DNA of 64,000 bases from an uncultured Verrucomicrobiae bacterium. GTDB lineage: Bacteria > Verrucomicrobiota > Verrucomicrobiia > Limisphaerales > UBA1100. Under the pieces are notes generated by a model that saw only the letters and a list, made by a program, of their open reading frames with translations, made no database searches and was not told where the DNA came from. The stretch lies in NCBI GenBank assembly GCA_937775205.1, contig CALKBX010000013.1, positions 79,648 to 143,647 of the forward strand, given 5' to 3'. Every line of letters begins with the position of its first letter. Positions within the stretch are counted from its first letter, which is position 1. Position numbers and translations under genes: made by a program. Positions 23,406 to 34,333 of the stretch are shown in pieces.

Positions 23406-24899
23406 ATGGCTAAGGAGCCCGATGATAAGCATAGGGCTTCTGATTCCGGCGGCGATGAAACGCCCGCCGAAAACAATGCCCCTCAAGACGATTCGTCTGC
23501 CACGTCGCCTGAAGAAGGCACGGAGCAGAGCGAACTACCTTTGGGCGATGAGCCCACCGAGGGCGGCTCCACGCTGGAATTCCCGAAACCGGATTTTCCG
23601 AATGCCGATTTCTCTGCACCCGAAACTGAGGCAGCGCCGGACGAGGGCGAGCCTGTCCGCGATGACCAAGCGCAGGACGAAACGCAGCACGAAGATCCCC
23701 ATCACGCCGGCGAGTTGGATTCCGGCCACGATGATCCCTATCACGATGAGTATTCACACGATTACGAAGATGAATATCATCAGGAACATCACGATGACTT
23801 TCACGAACACGACCACGGCGAATACGAATACGCCGACGGTGATAATTATGGCGGCGATGATAGCGGCAAAGACGGTGGTGGCGACGAAGGTTTTGGCGGG
23901 CCCATAAAACCCTTCCTCGATCACCTTGAGGATTTTCGTTTCATGGTGATGAAATGCGTGGTCGCCGTGGTGGCTGGAATGATGATTGCCCTCATCGGCT
24001 CGCCGTACATCGTAAAATTTCTCACGTGGCCTCTTGAACGCGCGCAGCTCATTGAGCAGGTGAACACCAACCCCGACAAACGCGCCGTGCCCGTGAAATT
24101 TGGAAGCGGCGTGGTGTCACACATTCGTGAATCGGATTTGAAAAATATAGCCGAAGCCGGCAACCTCAAGGGCGCATTTACCAACACCGCTGAGATCAGC
24201 GCCCTCCGCCTTGTACCCGCTCAGCAACTCGACACCAATGGCACGCGCTACGCGCTCCAGCTTCAGGTGGACAACAATAGCTCCGATTCAGAGCCGTGGC
24301 ACGTGGAGCTGAAAGCATTCGGACCGCTCAAGTCATTTTTCATCGCGCTCAAGATTGGCCTCTATGGCGGCATCACGATTGCTATGCCGTTCATCTTAGT
24401 TTTTGTCGCGCAGTTTGTGCTGCCCGCCCTTCGGGTTAAGGAAAAGAAATGGGTTTTCCGACTGGCTGGAATGGGCTCGGTGCTGTTTATGCTGGGCGGA
24501 GCTTTCTGCTATTTTGTGATCATGCAGGTGGCCCTGTGGGCATCGGTTGGTTTCGCCGGGATGCTCGGCTTTGGTGCGGACGAATGGATGGCCGAGGAAT
24601 ACATCGGCTTCGTGTGCAAATTTATGGTGGGGATGGGGCTCGCTTTTGAAATGCCGATGATCCTGCTCTTTCTCGTAAAGATAGGCATTCTGAATTACGA
24701 AAAACTTACGAGTCTCCGGATGTATGCCGTGGTGGCCAATATCATCCTTGCCGCCGTCATCACCCCCACAGGCGATCCTGTGACGCTTGCGCTCGTGGCT
24801 GTGCCGATGCAGTTGCTCTACGAACTGAGCACCATCATCGCGTGGTTTATGGGCCGAAAACAGGCTCGCGAAGAAGCCGCCTTTGACGACGAAGACTAG
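23406..24899 (+). CDS. tatC: Tat translocase TatC with large N-terminal extension
   Basis: A 497-residue protein, about twice the usual ~250. Residues ~1-165 are a disordered acidic extension, with His/Asp/Glu/Tyr clusters around 97-142. The TatC core begins near residue 170 (KPFLDHLEDFRFMVMKC, containing the signal-peptide-binding Glu). It has the expected helices (IALKIGLYGGITIAMPFILVFVAQFVLPAL; FMVGMGLAFEMPMILLFLVKIGI; ANIILAAVITPTGDP). A ~100-residue insert sits between the first two helices, probably periplasmic. TatC recognises twin-arginine precursors. The extension could bind metal or a partner; that is inference. Confidence 0.92.
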   Translation: MAKEPDDKHRASDSGGDETPAENNAPQDDSSATSPEEGTEQSELPLGDEPTEGGSTLEFPKPDFPNADFSAPETEAAPDEGEPVRDDQAQDETQHEDPHHAGELDSGHDDPYHDEYSHDYEDEYHQEHHDDFHEHDHGEYEYADGDNYGGDDSGKDGGGDEGFGGPIKPFLDHLEDFRFMVMKCVVAVVAGMMIALIGSPYIVKFLTWPLERAQLIEQVNTNPDKRAVPVKFGSGVVSHIRESDLKNIAEAGNLKGAFTNTAEISALRLVPAQQLDTNGTRYALQLQVDNNSSDSEPWHVELKAFGPLKSFFIALKIGLYGGITIAMPFILVFVAQFVLPALRVKEKKWVFRLAGMGSVLFMLGGAFCYFVIMQVALWASVGFAGMLGFGADEWMAEEYIGFVCKFMVGMGLAFEMPMILLFLVKIGILNYEKLTSLRMYAVVANIILAAVITPTGDPVTLALVAVPMQLLYELSTIIAWFMGRKQAREEAAFDDED

Positions 24900-24908
24900 G
24901 CCCCGCCG

Positions 24909-25763
24909 ATGAGCCTTGTTCTCCAATCGCACTGCAAGGTCAACCTGTTGCTCAATATTTTGGGCAAACGTGAGGATGACTTTCACGAGTTGGAAACCAT
25001 CATTCAGCCCGTGCCCTTGTACGATGAGCTTCGCATCGAACGTGCCGGCCAAGGCATCGAGCTGACCTGCAGTGACTCGCGCTTGTCCGTTGGCCAAGAC
25101 AATCTTGTCCATCGTGCCGCATCCCTGTTCCTAAAAAAAATCAAGGCCAATGGCATTCACATTCATCTGCAAAAAAATCTCCCCCTCGCCGCCGGCATTG
25201 GCGCGGGCAGCAGCAATGCTGCTTTCACATTGCGTGGATTGAATGAATTGTTCAATTCGCCCTGCAGTCCCGATGAACTCCAAACGATGGCCGCCAGCCT
25301 TGGCTCCGATGTGCCGTTTTTTTTGCAGGACAATCCCGCACTCGCCACCGGTCGTGGCGAACAAGTTAAACCCCTCGAGCCCTTCGCCGCATTGCGGGGC
25401 AGGGGATTGCTGCTCATCCATCCCGGCTTCGGCGTGAGCACGCCGTGGGCGTATCAGGCCCTCGCCGCCATTCCCGAAGCCCACGGCCACGAAGGCCAAG
25501 CCGTCGCAATGCTGCAATCGCTGCAAGCGGGTGAGTTGCATGGATTTTATAATTCACTCGAAACGCCTGTGTTCCAAAAACACACCGTGCTACCTGTTCT
25601 GAAAAATTTCCTCACAGAAAATGGCGCGCTCGTCGCTCTGATGTCCGGCAGCGGCTCCACCACATTTGCTATCACAGATGATCGTCCAGACGCAGAAGCT
25701 CTTCGCGCCAAATATCACGGACATTTCGGCCAAGCCGGGTGGTCGGCCACGGTTGCGCTTTGA
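24909..25763 (+). CDS. ispE: 4-diphosphocytidyl-2-C-methyl-D-erythritol kinase
   Basis: A 284-residue GHMP kinase of the MEP isoprenoid pathway. It starts with CKVNLLLNILGKREDDFHELET (the IspE N-terminal pattern) and has the ATP-binding PLAAGIGAGSSNAAFTLRGL near residue 92. The C-terminal SGSGSTTFAI block matches GHMP motif 3. Length is normal. It lies nine bases after tatC. A palindromic element follows the stop. Confidence 0.93.
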   Translation: MSLVLQSHCKVNLLLNILGKREDDFHELETIIQPVPLYDELRIERAGQGIELTCSDSRLSVGQDNLVHRAASLFLKKIKANGIHIHLQKNLPLAAGIGAGSSNAAFTLRGLNELFNSPCSPDELQTMAASLGSDVPFFLQDNPALATGRGEQVKPLEPFAALRGRGLLLIHPGFGVSTPWAYQALAAIPEAHGHEGQAVAMLQSLQAGELHGFYNSLETPVFQKHTVLPVLKNFLTENGALVALMSGSGSTTFAITDDRPDAEALRAKYHGHFGQAGWSATVAL

Positions 25764-25764
25764 T

Positions 25765-25813
25765 TGTAGCCCGGCCCGGTGGGCCGGATCCCGGGCCACC
25801 TGGCCGAGCTACA
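25765..25813. repeat. 49-base palindromic intergenic element
   Basis: TGTAGC at 25765 and GCTACA at 25813 bound an imperfect palindrome in which CGGCC/GGCCG, GGTGG/CCACC and CCGG/CCGG blocks also pair, separated by single mismatches and a three-base centre. It would form a nearly full-length hairpin after ispE. The layout resembles REP-type mobile palindromes; only one copy is visible in this window. Confidence 0.7.
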
Positions 25814-25925
25814 TTGCCACGACGCAAAATTCTCAAATGGTTTCCTTGGCGCCTTGGCGGTTTACTTTCATCTCTCTGAATAAAAAATCATAGCCGCGCC
25901 CGCGTCCAGCCGTTAGCCTTCGGCT

Positions 25926-26405
25926 ATGGATGAGTTGCTGAAACTGCTGCGCGATGATGCGTCGCTGACGCCCGCGCAGATTGCCGGCCGCCTAAACCTC
26001 GCCGAGGCGGAGGTGGAAATGAAAATCAAGGAACTGGAAACCAAAGGCATCATCCTTGGCTACCGCACGGTCATCAATGAGGAAAAGCTGGATGTCGATA
26101 TTGTGCGCGCAGTGATTGAGGTGAAGATCACCCCCGAACGCGAGGGAGGCTTTGACCGGCTCGCCACCCGCATCGCCCGCTTCGATGAAGTGCAAAGTTG
26201 TTACCTCATGAGCGGCGGCTACGACTTGATGGTAGTCGTCGAAGGCACCGACCTAAAATCCGTCTCCGCATTTGTCTCTGAAAAACTCGCCACCATCCAA
26301 GGTGTCATTTCAACCGTCACCCATTTCATGCTCAAACCGTACAAGGAACAGGGCGTGCTGATGGGCGGGGAGTTTAGTGATGAGAAGCTGGCGGTGGCGC
26401 CTTAA
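25926..26405 (+). CDS. Lrp/AsnC family transcriptional regulator
   Basis: A 159-residue protein. An N-terminal winged helix-turn-helix (LLRDDASLTPAQIAGRLNLAEAEVEMKIKELETKGIILGY, residues ~4-44) is followed by the ligand-binding RAM/AsnC domain, with a VQSCYLMSGGYDLMVVVEG block. Such regulators sense amino acids and form octamers. The convergent neighbour is an amino-acid-type aminotransferase, a plausible target, but no operator is evident. The gene ends at the 26-bp inverted repeat. Confidence 0.88.
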   Translation: MDELLKLLRDDASLTPAQIAGRLNLAEAEVEMKIKELETKGIILGYRTVINEEKLDVDIVRAVIEVKITPEREGGFDRLATRIARFDEVQSCYLMSGGYDLMVVVEGTDLKSVSAFVSEKLATIQGVISTVTHFMLKPYKEQGVLMGGEFSDEKLAVAP

Positions 26406-26416
26406 CTTTTCAATTT

Positions 26417-26484
26417 ACCACAGAGGCACAGAGAACACAGAGGGAACCCAATTTGAATCTCTGTGTTCTCTGTGCCTCTGTGGT
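26417..26484. repeat. Perfect 26-bp inverted repeat between convergent genes
   Basis: Arms 26417-26442 and 26459-26484 are exact reverse complements (starting ACCACAGAGGCACAGAG) with a 16-base spacer. The element fills the whole gap between the Lrp-type gene and the convergent aminotransferase gene, so it may terminate both. A perfect match of this length also suggests a mobile or recently duplicated palindrome. Confidence 0.85.
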
Positions 26485-26490
26485 GAAAAA

Positions 26491-27582
26491 CTATCTCAAT
26501 TCCTCCATCGAGAAGTCGAGTTTTGTGAAGAGGTCGGTCATCGTCTCCTCCGTCTCATCCCCCATATTCGATATGCGGAACGCTTTGCCTTTGAGCTTGC
26601 CGTAGCCGCCGTCGATGAGGATTCCTTTTTCTTTCATTGCGCTTTGCAACTTGGGAATGTCCATCACCGTGCCGCCTTCCTTCGCGCCGTTGTTTAGGCA
26701 CGTGAGCGAGATGGATTCATAACCGGCCTCGGGGAAAAGTGTGAAGCCGTGCTTTGCCGCCCAATCGCGGGTCATTTGATTGGTGGCCCGATGTCGCGCG
26801 TAGCGGGCTTCCAAGCCTTCGGCAAAAAACTCGTCGAGCTTGTGCGATAACCCGTTGATATGCGGGATGCTTGGCGTGCTGGGCGTCATGTTTTTCTCGG
26901 CGTTCTTCTGGAACTCAACAAAATCAAAATAATAACCGCGGGTCGCCGCTTGGGCCGCGCGTTCAAGTGCGGCCTCGGAGCAGGTGAACACCGATAAGCC
27001 CGGCGGCAGTGCCCAGGCTTTTTGGGTGCCGGCGAGCAGTACATCGATTCCCAGCGCATCAAAATGAATCGGCACAGCGGTCATCGAGCTGACGCTGTCG
27101 ACGATGAACATCACGTCCGGATATTTTTTCTTTAGCTTCGCGATGGCCTCCAGCGGGTTCATCACGCCGGTGGAGGTTTCGTTGTGCACCAGTGTGAGCG
27201 CGTCGAACTCGCCTGTGGCGAGCTTGGCGTCGATGGCCTCGGGCAGAATGGGCGAGCCCCAATCCGCCTGCAAACCCTCGGCGGGAATGCCGCAGCGTTC
27301 GGCCACGTTCAGCCATTTATCGGAAAATGCGCCGCACATACAGCAGAGCAGTTTGCGCTGCGCAAGATTGCGAATGGCGCCTTCCATAATGCCCCACGCA
27401 GAGGAAGTGCTGAGATAAATCAACTGCTCCGTGCCAAGCAGTTGCTGCAACTGCGGTTGGATTTTTCCGTATAGATTTTGGAAGTCCTGGCTGCGATGGC
27501 CGATCATCGGCGTCGCCATTGCGCGCCAAGTGGCTTCGCTGACTTCAACCGGGCCCGGGATGTGTAGTTTTAAGTGCGCCAT
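26491..27582 (-). CDS. Class V aminotransferase (serine/alanine--glyoxylate type)
   Basis: A 363-residue PLP enzyme of fold type I. It starts LHIPGPVEVSEATWRAMATPMIGHR, the standard N-terminus of serine-glyoxylate and alanine-glyoxylate aminotransferases, and the PLP lysine lies in AGTQKAWALPPGLSVF. IVDSVSSMTAVPI carries the cofactor-binding Asp. Likely role: transamination between serine or alanine and glyoxylate or pyruvate; phosphoserine aminotransferase activity is a further possibility. It sits eight bases downstream of the SDR gene in the same operon. Confidence 0.85.
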   Translation of the reverse strand: MAHLKLHIPGPVEVSEATWRAMATPMIGHRSQDFQNLYGKIQPQLQQLLGTEQLIYLSTSSAWGIMEGAIRNLAQRKLLCCMCGAFSDKWLNVAERCGIPAEGLQADWGSPILPEAIDAKLATGEFDALTLVHNETSTGVMNPLEAIAKLKKKYPDVMFIVDSVSSMTAVPIHFDALGIDVLLAGTQKAWALPPGLSVFTCSEAALERAAQAATRGYYFDFVEFQKNAEKNMTPSTPSIPHINGLSHKLDEFFAEGLEARYARHRATNQMTRDWAAKHGFTLFPEAGYESISLTCLNNGAKEGGTVMDIPKLQSAMKEKGILIDGGYGKLKGKAFRISNMGDETEETMTDLFTKLDFSMEELR

Positions 27583-27590
27583 TTGATGGG

Positions 27591-28397
27591 TTAACGAATA
27601 TTGAGCGTGCCGCCATCGACGGGATAGGGGCAGCCGGTGATGAACGATGCCTCGTCACTGCAAAGGAAAACGGCCATCGCCGCTACTTCATCCGGTTGGC
27701 CCATTCGGCCGATGGGTTGAGCTTCGGAAAGTTTTTTGAACATTTCGTCAGCGTTGTCCGGATAATTTTTTGCGATAAAGCCATCGACAAAGGGCGTGTG
27801 AATGCGCGCGGGGAGGATGGCGTTGCAACGGATTTTGGCTTTCAGAAAATCGCGCGCCACCGCGTAAGTCATCGCGAGCACCGCGCCTTTGCTGGCGGAA
27901 TAGGCAAACCGATCGTCAATGGCCATCACGCTCACGGTGGAGGCGATGTTCACAATCGCGCCGCCGGTGGATTGCATATGTCCCACGCCTGCTTGCAGGC
28001 AATTGTAAACGCCCTTCACGTTTACGCTGAGCACGCGGTCGAAATCTGCCTCGGTGGTGGTGAGCACGTTGCCGACGTGCGCGATGCCGGCATTATTGAT
28101 GAGGCAATCGAGCCGGCCGCGTTCCGCCACGATGGCGTCAAACGTGGCTTTCACTTCCGCTTGATTCGTAACATCGCATTCGTGCGTCGCCACTACGCCG
28201 CCCGCATCGGTGATGGCTTGCACGGCGGCCATGCCGGCTTCGGCGTCCACCTCTAAAATATCGACGCACGCGCCTTGTTTGGCGAATGCCTTTGAAATTG
28301 CCAATCCAATCCCCGAGCCGCCGCCGGTGACGATTGCGTTTTTGTCTTTTAATGAAAACACGGGCGGCACTTTGCGGAAGATGTCCGCATGAAGCAA
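27591..28397 (-). CDS. SDR-family NAD(P)-dependent oxidoreductase
   Basis: A classical short-chain dehydrogenase of up to 268 residues: cofactor motif TGGGSGIGLA (residues ~23-32), NNAG (NNAGIAHVG), catalytic Ser, and YSASKG (Tyr and Lys). The C-terminal SSDEASFITGCPYPVDGG block is typical. The substrate is not identifiable. The start is uncertain: TTG at 28397 or in-frame GTG codons nearer the conserved FSLKDKNAIVTGG segment. It lies between a DUF1501 gene and the aminotransferase gene on the same strand. Confidence 0.85.
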   Translation of the reverse strand: MLHADIFRKVPPVFSLKDKNAIVTGGGSGIGLAISKAFAKQGACVDILEVDAEAGMAAVQAITDAGGVVATHECDVTNQAEVKATFDAIVAERGRLDCLINNAGIAHVGNVLTTTEADFDRVLSVNVKGVYNCLQAGVGHMQSTGGAIVNIASTVSVMAIDDRFAYSASKGAVLAMTYAVARDFLKAKIRCNAILPARIHTPFVDGFIAKNYPDNADEMFKKLSEAQPIGRMGQPDEVAAMAVFLCSDEASFITGCPYPVDGGTLNIR

Positions 28398-28422
28398 GTT
28401 TCTCTGTGCGTCGGTCGCGCGC

Positions 28423-29889
<1,467 letters not shown>

Positions 29890-29943
29890 AGTTTGTTCCT
29901 TCGATTGTTTTGAGAGTAACGGTTTTTTGGGTTTTGTCGAGTG

Positions 29944-32900
29944 CTAGTGATTAAATAAAAATGCCGGGCTGTTGATGAGTGCCCAGGCGATGTCCTGGGC
30001 GCCGATGAGGCGTTTGTTGCCAAGATGGGATTGGCTGATTTTCATCGCGCGGCGCAGGTGGGCGATGCGCGCGGGTATGGGCACGGGCATTTGTGCGGTG
30101 GTGAGTTTGGCTTTCAGTGCGGTAAGCTTCGGATCAACGGGCAGGGGAACGCGGGCGGTGGCGAGGGATTTGGCTAGCGCGATGTAAGTGGGGTTGGCCT
30201 TTTTGTAGGCGGCCGACAATTGTTTCTTTTGCGCGGGAGATCGTTTGTCGGCGGCGACGGCGAAGATTGCTTTCACCGGTCCGGGCACGCCGTAGCTCAC
30301 GGGGCGCGGTGCATCGGTAACTGCGAGACGGAAACGCCCAAGACTGTGGGTGCCATCCTGGAATTGTTGAACCAATGTGACGCTTAGTTCGACCCCGCCC
30401 TTGATGGATAAATCCTGCTTGGTCTCGAAGGAAGCCATCTGGGCTTTGCTGGTTTGCGGGTGAATGGCCCAACCGTTATTTGCTGAATTCGGGATCACCT
30501 TGCCGTCCACGGCGGTGGCAGGGGCGTAACCCCCTTGGGCGAAGGTGGCGCGAGCGTTCTGGAAGGCCAGCTTCACCGGCGCGGCGTTGCGGTAAAGCTT
30601 GAAGGATTTCACATCCAGTTCGCCGCCGGGCTGGAATTGTAATCCAGTGAGGTCATCCGTGGTCACGAAGTCGAACCGAATCGTTTGCCACTCATCGCTC
30701 TTGGCGATGGTGATCGGCGCGGTGGAGCGTTTGGCGTCGAAGGTCTTTTGCTTTTTTGTTTTCCAAAACAACTGCGCTTTTCGGGAGGCACTCGCTTTGG
30801 CCACGATCTCGACGGCGATGGAGCCTTTGGCCGCGCTTGCGGTGGCGGCGATGGAAGGCTCCAGCTTGGCCTTCGCATTGGCCTTGAGATAGAAGCCAGA
30901 CTGCCCGGCTCCATTGTGAATTTTTAGCAGCAAATGATTTGCGCCCTTGCGGAGTTTCACGGTGATTTTGTCTTGGTCAGCCTCCGCGCCTCGCCCGATG
31001 TTGTTGGCGTGCACTTGTTTGCCATTCAGAAAAACCTTGATGCCGTCATCGCTGCCGAGGCTGAGCGGCAAGTCGCGTGGCGCATCGGCGGTGATGACTT
31101 TGTGCAAATAATTGGCGGAATTCGGCGCAGAGGAGAAAGCCGCGGCAAACAACTGGCCGTCTTTCCACTCGGGTTTGCGGGCCCAGCCGATTTTCGCGGC
31201 GCCGTGGGTGAATTGTTGCTTGGCATCAAATGAATCGAGCCCTTCGGGCCCCGCCTTTTGGTCGAAGCCCACATTAACGAACGGCCCGGCGTGGTGCAGT
31301 TCACCAAATGTCAGGCTGCCGCTCTTGACCGTGCTAGTAATGCGGAGGGTGCCGTCAGATTGGGAAAGATTCGCGCCGTTGGCAGGTGTCCATTCCTTGT
31401 TCTCGGCCAGTTCATTGAACAGCCATTCCTTGCGCTTTTCCCACTTCGTCAAGTCGCGGGCAGGAGAAGCGGTGACCGCAACCTCACTCAAGACAAAGTT
31501 GCCTGTCTCGGAGCGTCCGGGTCCGGACGTTGGCAAACGCTTGTCGGTGAGGGCTTCGACGCGGACGCCCGTGATGTTTGCTAGGTCAATGTCCGATTTT
31601 ACGACGTAGTTTCCCTTGCCGTTTTTGCCGCTGACATAGATGGATTTGTCGTTCTGTTTCTCCAGTTTGGCCCCGGCGATGTCGGAAGTCATCGCGCGCG
31701 GGTCAAGGATTGTCCAAATAGATTTGCCGTCTTTGTGATCCTTTTCCCACGCAGCAAGTTTGGCGGGCATTGCCTTGTCAAACGCCTGCGTCGCATCGGT
31801 TGCTTTTTTAATGCGGGCATTACGTGCGTCGGTGGCTTTTTTGAGGGCTACGGCAGTTTCTTTTTGATACGCGGTGATTATGCCTTCGGCTTTCGCGATT
31901 GCGTCCGCGCGTGCTTTTTCTTTTGCGTCCAATTCGGGCTTCACGTCCTTTTGCGCCTCGTGCAAATCATTGCCGAGCGTGGCGTGGTCGAGGTCGATTT
32001 CCTGTACAATGACGGCGAGGCACGACTTGATTTCTTTTTCAGTGGCGTGCCGGTTTAGAATCCGCATGAACAATGCATCGATGAGTTTGCGGTCGTCCTT
32101 GGTTTCCTTCACCAACCGGGTGATGGCGTTTTTGGGATCAGTGATCGCGGTGTCCACCGTGGGGCCGGTGATGAGCGCCATCACGGGGCCGAGCTGAAGG
32201 CCGGTGGCGCGTTCGCATTCGCAGGCACTTTCGCGTGGTGGCCGCCCGAGATTGCCGAGAAATCCATCAGCCAGTTTCACGCCGGAATCGGGCAGGGCGG
32301 CCGCGCGCGTGCCGGCTGGCACGCCCGGAAATTTTGATTGGGTACCGGTCGCGAAATAAATCGTGTCGTATAAAACCTCCGCCGGCAAGCGTCGCGCGAT
32401 GGCGTGCGAGTAATTGATCGTGTCGTCCTCGTTCCACGGGTTGGTGGCGATGGTGAGTTGGTACGTGCGGCTTTTGCAGATGAGCTTCACGATGTGTTGC
32501 ACATTAAATTTGCTCTTGATGAATTCCGCCGTGAGCCAGTCGAGCAGTTCAGGATTGGAAGCCGGATTGCCCGCGCGGATGTCGTCCAGCGGCTCGATGA
32601 TGCCCACGCCAAGCAGGTATCCCCAGAGGCGATTGACGTAGCTGCGGGCGAAAGTAGCGGTTGTCCGCGCTGGTGATCCACGCGGCCAACTCCTCGACGG
32701 CGTGTGGCCTTTTCCTGTTTCGCGAACTTGGCCACGAAGGGAAACTTCGGCGCGGTGACTCGCGCCGGTGCGGTCGTGTTTCATATCGCCGTTGGGCTTG
32801 TCGAAAATTTCCTCGAACAGTGGTTTCTTGCCTTCCACGGCGGTGCCGCCGACGGTTTTATTGCCGCTGGCCTTGGCGTCTTTCTTGAGGCCGACTTGCG

Positions 32901-33195
32901 CGAAGAAGGCGGCGGTCTCGTAATATTGATCCTGCGTCCAACGCTCGAACGGATGGTCGTGGCATTTGTTGCAATTGAACCGCGTGGCCAACCACAAGTG
33001 TGTGGTGTTCTCCATAATGGCATCGGGCTTGCGTAAAATTTTGTAGTAGCTTGCCGCCGGATTGGTTTTGTTGGATCCGCTCGCGGTGAGAATTTTGCGC
33101 GCGAAGTCGTCGTACGGCGTGTTGGTTTTCACCTCGTTGCGAATCCAATCGCGGAACGATTTCGCGCCTGCCGCGCCGAGGAACTTGCGGTTCAC
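29944..33195 (-). pseudogene. DUF1549/DUF1553 protein, C-terminal block of a broken reading frame
   Basis: A 1083-codon open block. It starts inside DUF1549 ([33 protein letters not shown] heme-like motif), runs through DUF1553 (ITRLVKETKDDRKLIDALFMRILNRHATEKE), and ends in ALINSPAFLFNH, the normal family C-terminus. A Lys/Ala-rich helix and beta-rich modules form a long C-terminal insert. Three indels near 32655, 32705 and 32758 scramble about 35 residues and then restore the frame. The true N-terminus continues upstream in other frames. No premature stop from substitution is seen, so decay is recent or the indels are assembly errors. Confidence 0.7.
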
Positions 33196-33425
33196 CTGCA
33201 GCAGAGTCCGCCCACTTGTTGGCCCAATGATCGATGTACGCGTTCGCTGCCCACTAGCGCGTCGACAAGTTCCGCGCGCTTGGCGCGGGTGTCGCGTTTG
33301 TCGGCGAGGAATTTTTCAACCCCCTCCGCGCTGGGCGGCAAGCCGGTGAGATCGAGATACACGCGTCGGAGAAAGTCCGCATCGCTGCACAGCCCCGACG
33401 GCGCGAAATTTTCAACCGTTGCCAT
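33192..33425 (-). pseudogene. DUF1549 fragment of the same broken reading frame
   Basis: A 77-codon block with the DUF1549 signature [28 protein letters not shown]. It continues in sense as [25 protein letters not shown] only if one extra base near 33237 and one near 33200 are removed. The next block (29944-33195) then follows directly. It is not an independent gene. Confidence 0.7.
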
Positions 33426-33443
33426 TTGGCGGCGGTGAGTTTG

Positions 33444-34160
33444 TCAATCGTCGCTCCACGTCTCGGGTTGTTTCCAAACAAAGCCCGAGCGATCGCCCAT
33501 CGCGGTCACCGTGGTGGCCGCATACGCGCCCTCGAAGCGCGCCAGCACAGCCGCCTCGCCGCGCCGCAGCACGGTGACGAGCCCGCCCTTGTCGGCATCG
33601 GCCACGTCTTGGTTGCTGCTGGAAATGAAGGCCTCGGCGGTGACATCGCGTTTTTCGCCATTCGTGTACGTGGCCAGCACGCGCATTTGTTGGCGGCCGC
33701 CGATGGTTTGGATGACCGGTTTTTGCGGTGACATCTCAATTGATGCCACGCGCGCCGACTTGAGGTTCAGCTTCGCGCCGGTGGCTATCCATTCGTGCAG
33801 AATGGTATAATACTTGTCTCCCGGTTTTGTGACTTGCCCGCCTTCGTGCGGCACGGCAGCGGTGGCTTTGAGCAGCATCAAGCTATCCGCCGGCGAGGCG
33901 ATGTTCACGCGGCGGCTGGCCAGCTCATCGGTGAACGCCCGCACATCGTAAAGCGGATCGTAACCGCGCAGCGAAAGTTTAAATCCATTCTTGCCATCCT
34001 TCGCTCCGTGGCACGTGCCCGCGTTGCAGCCGAGTTTGGAAAGCACCGGCATTACATCGCGCACATAATCAATTTGCCGCTTCGAGCCAATGCCATTCAC
34101 GCTCACTCTTGGCAGAAGTTTTTTGCCCGCCCAATTCCGCGATGAATTGGCCCGCGCCAT
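33444..34160 (-). pseudogene. DUF1549-associated N-terminal block of the same broken reading frame
   Basis: A 238-codon block with RDVMPVLSKLGCNAGTCHGAKDGKNGFKLSLRGYDP (CxxxCH heme-like motif) and an Ig-like segment (IQTIGGRQQMRVLATYTNGEKRDVT ... GLVTVLRRGEAAVLARFEG). This arrangement normally precedes DUF1549 in planctomycete/verrucomicrobial proteins. It runs out at a stop near 33445; removing indels at ~33447 and ~33410 joins it to the next fragment. Upstream, an indel in a homopolymer (34119-34124) separates it from an Ig-like stretch that leads to the WD40 block. Confidence 0.7.
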
Positions 34161-34333
34161 CCTTGGCGGGCGTTACTTGACCGCGCGCGTTGGCCGTGGC
34201 TACCGCACCGGTGAGGGTGAGCTTGGCGATGCGCGTGACATCTCCGCTTGCGTGCCGTCGCTCAACTTGGCGGTCACGAGCACTTGCGTGTAATCGCTTG
34301 CTCCCGTCAGCGAAATATTCGCGGGCTCAATGT

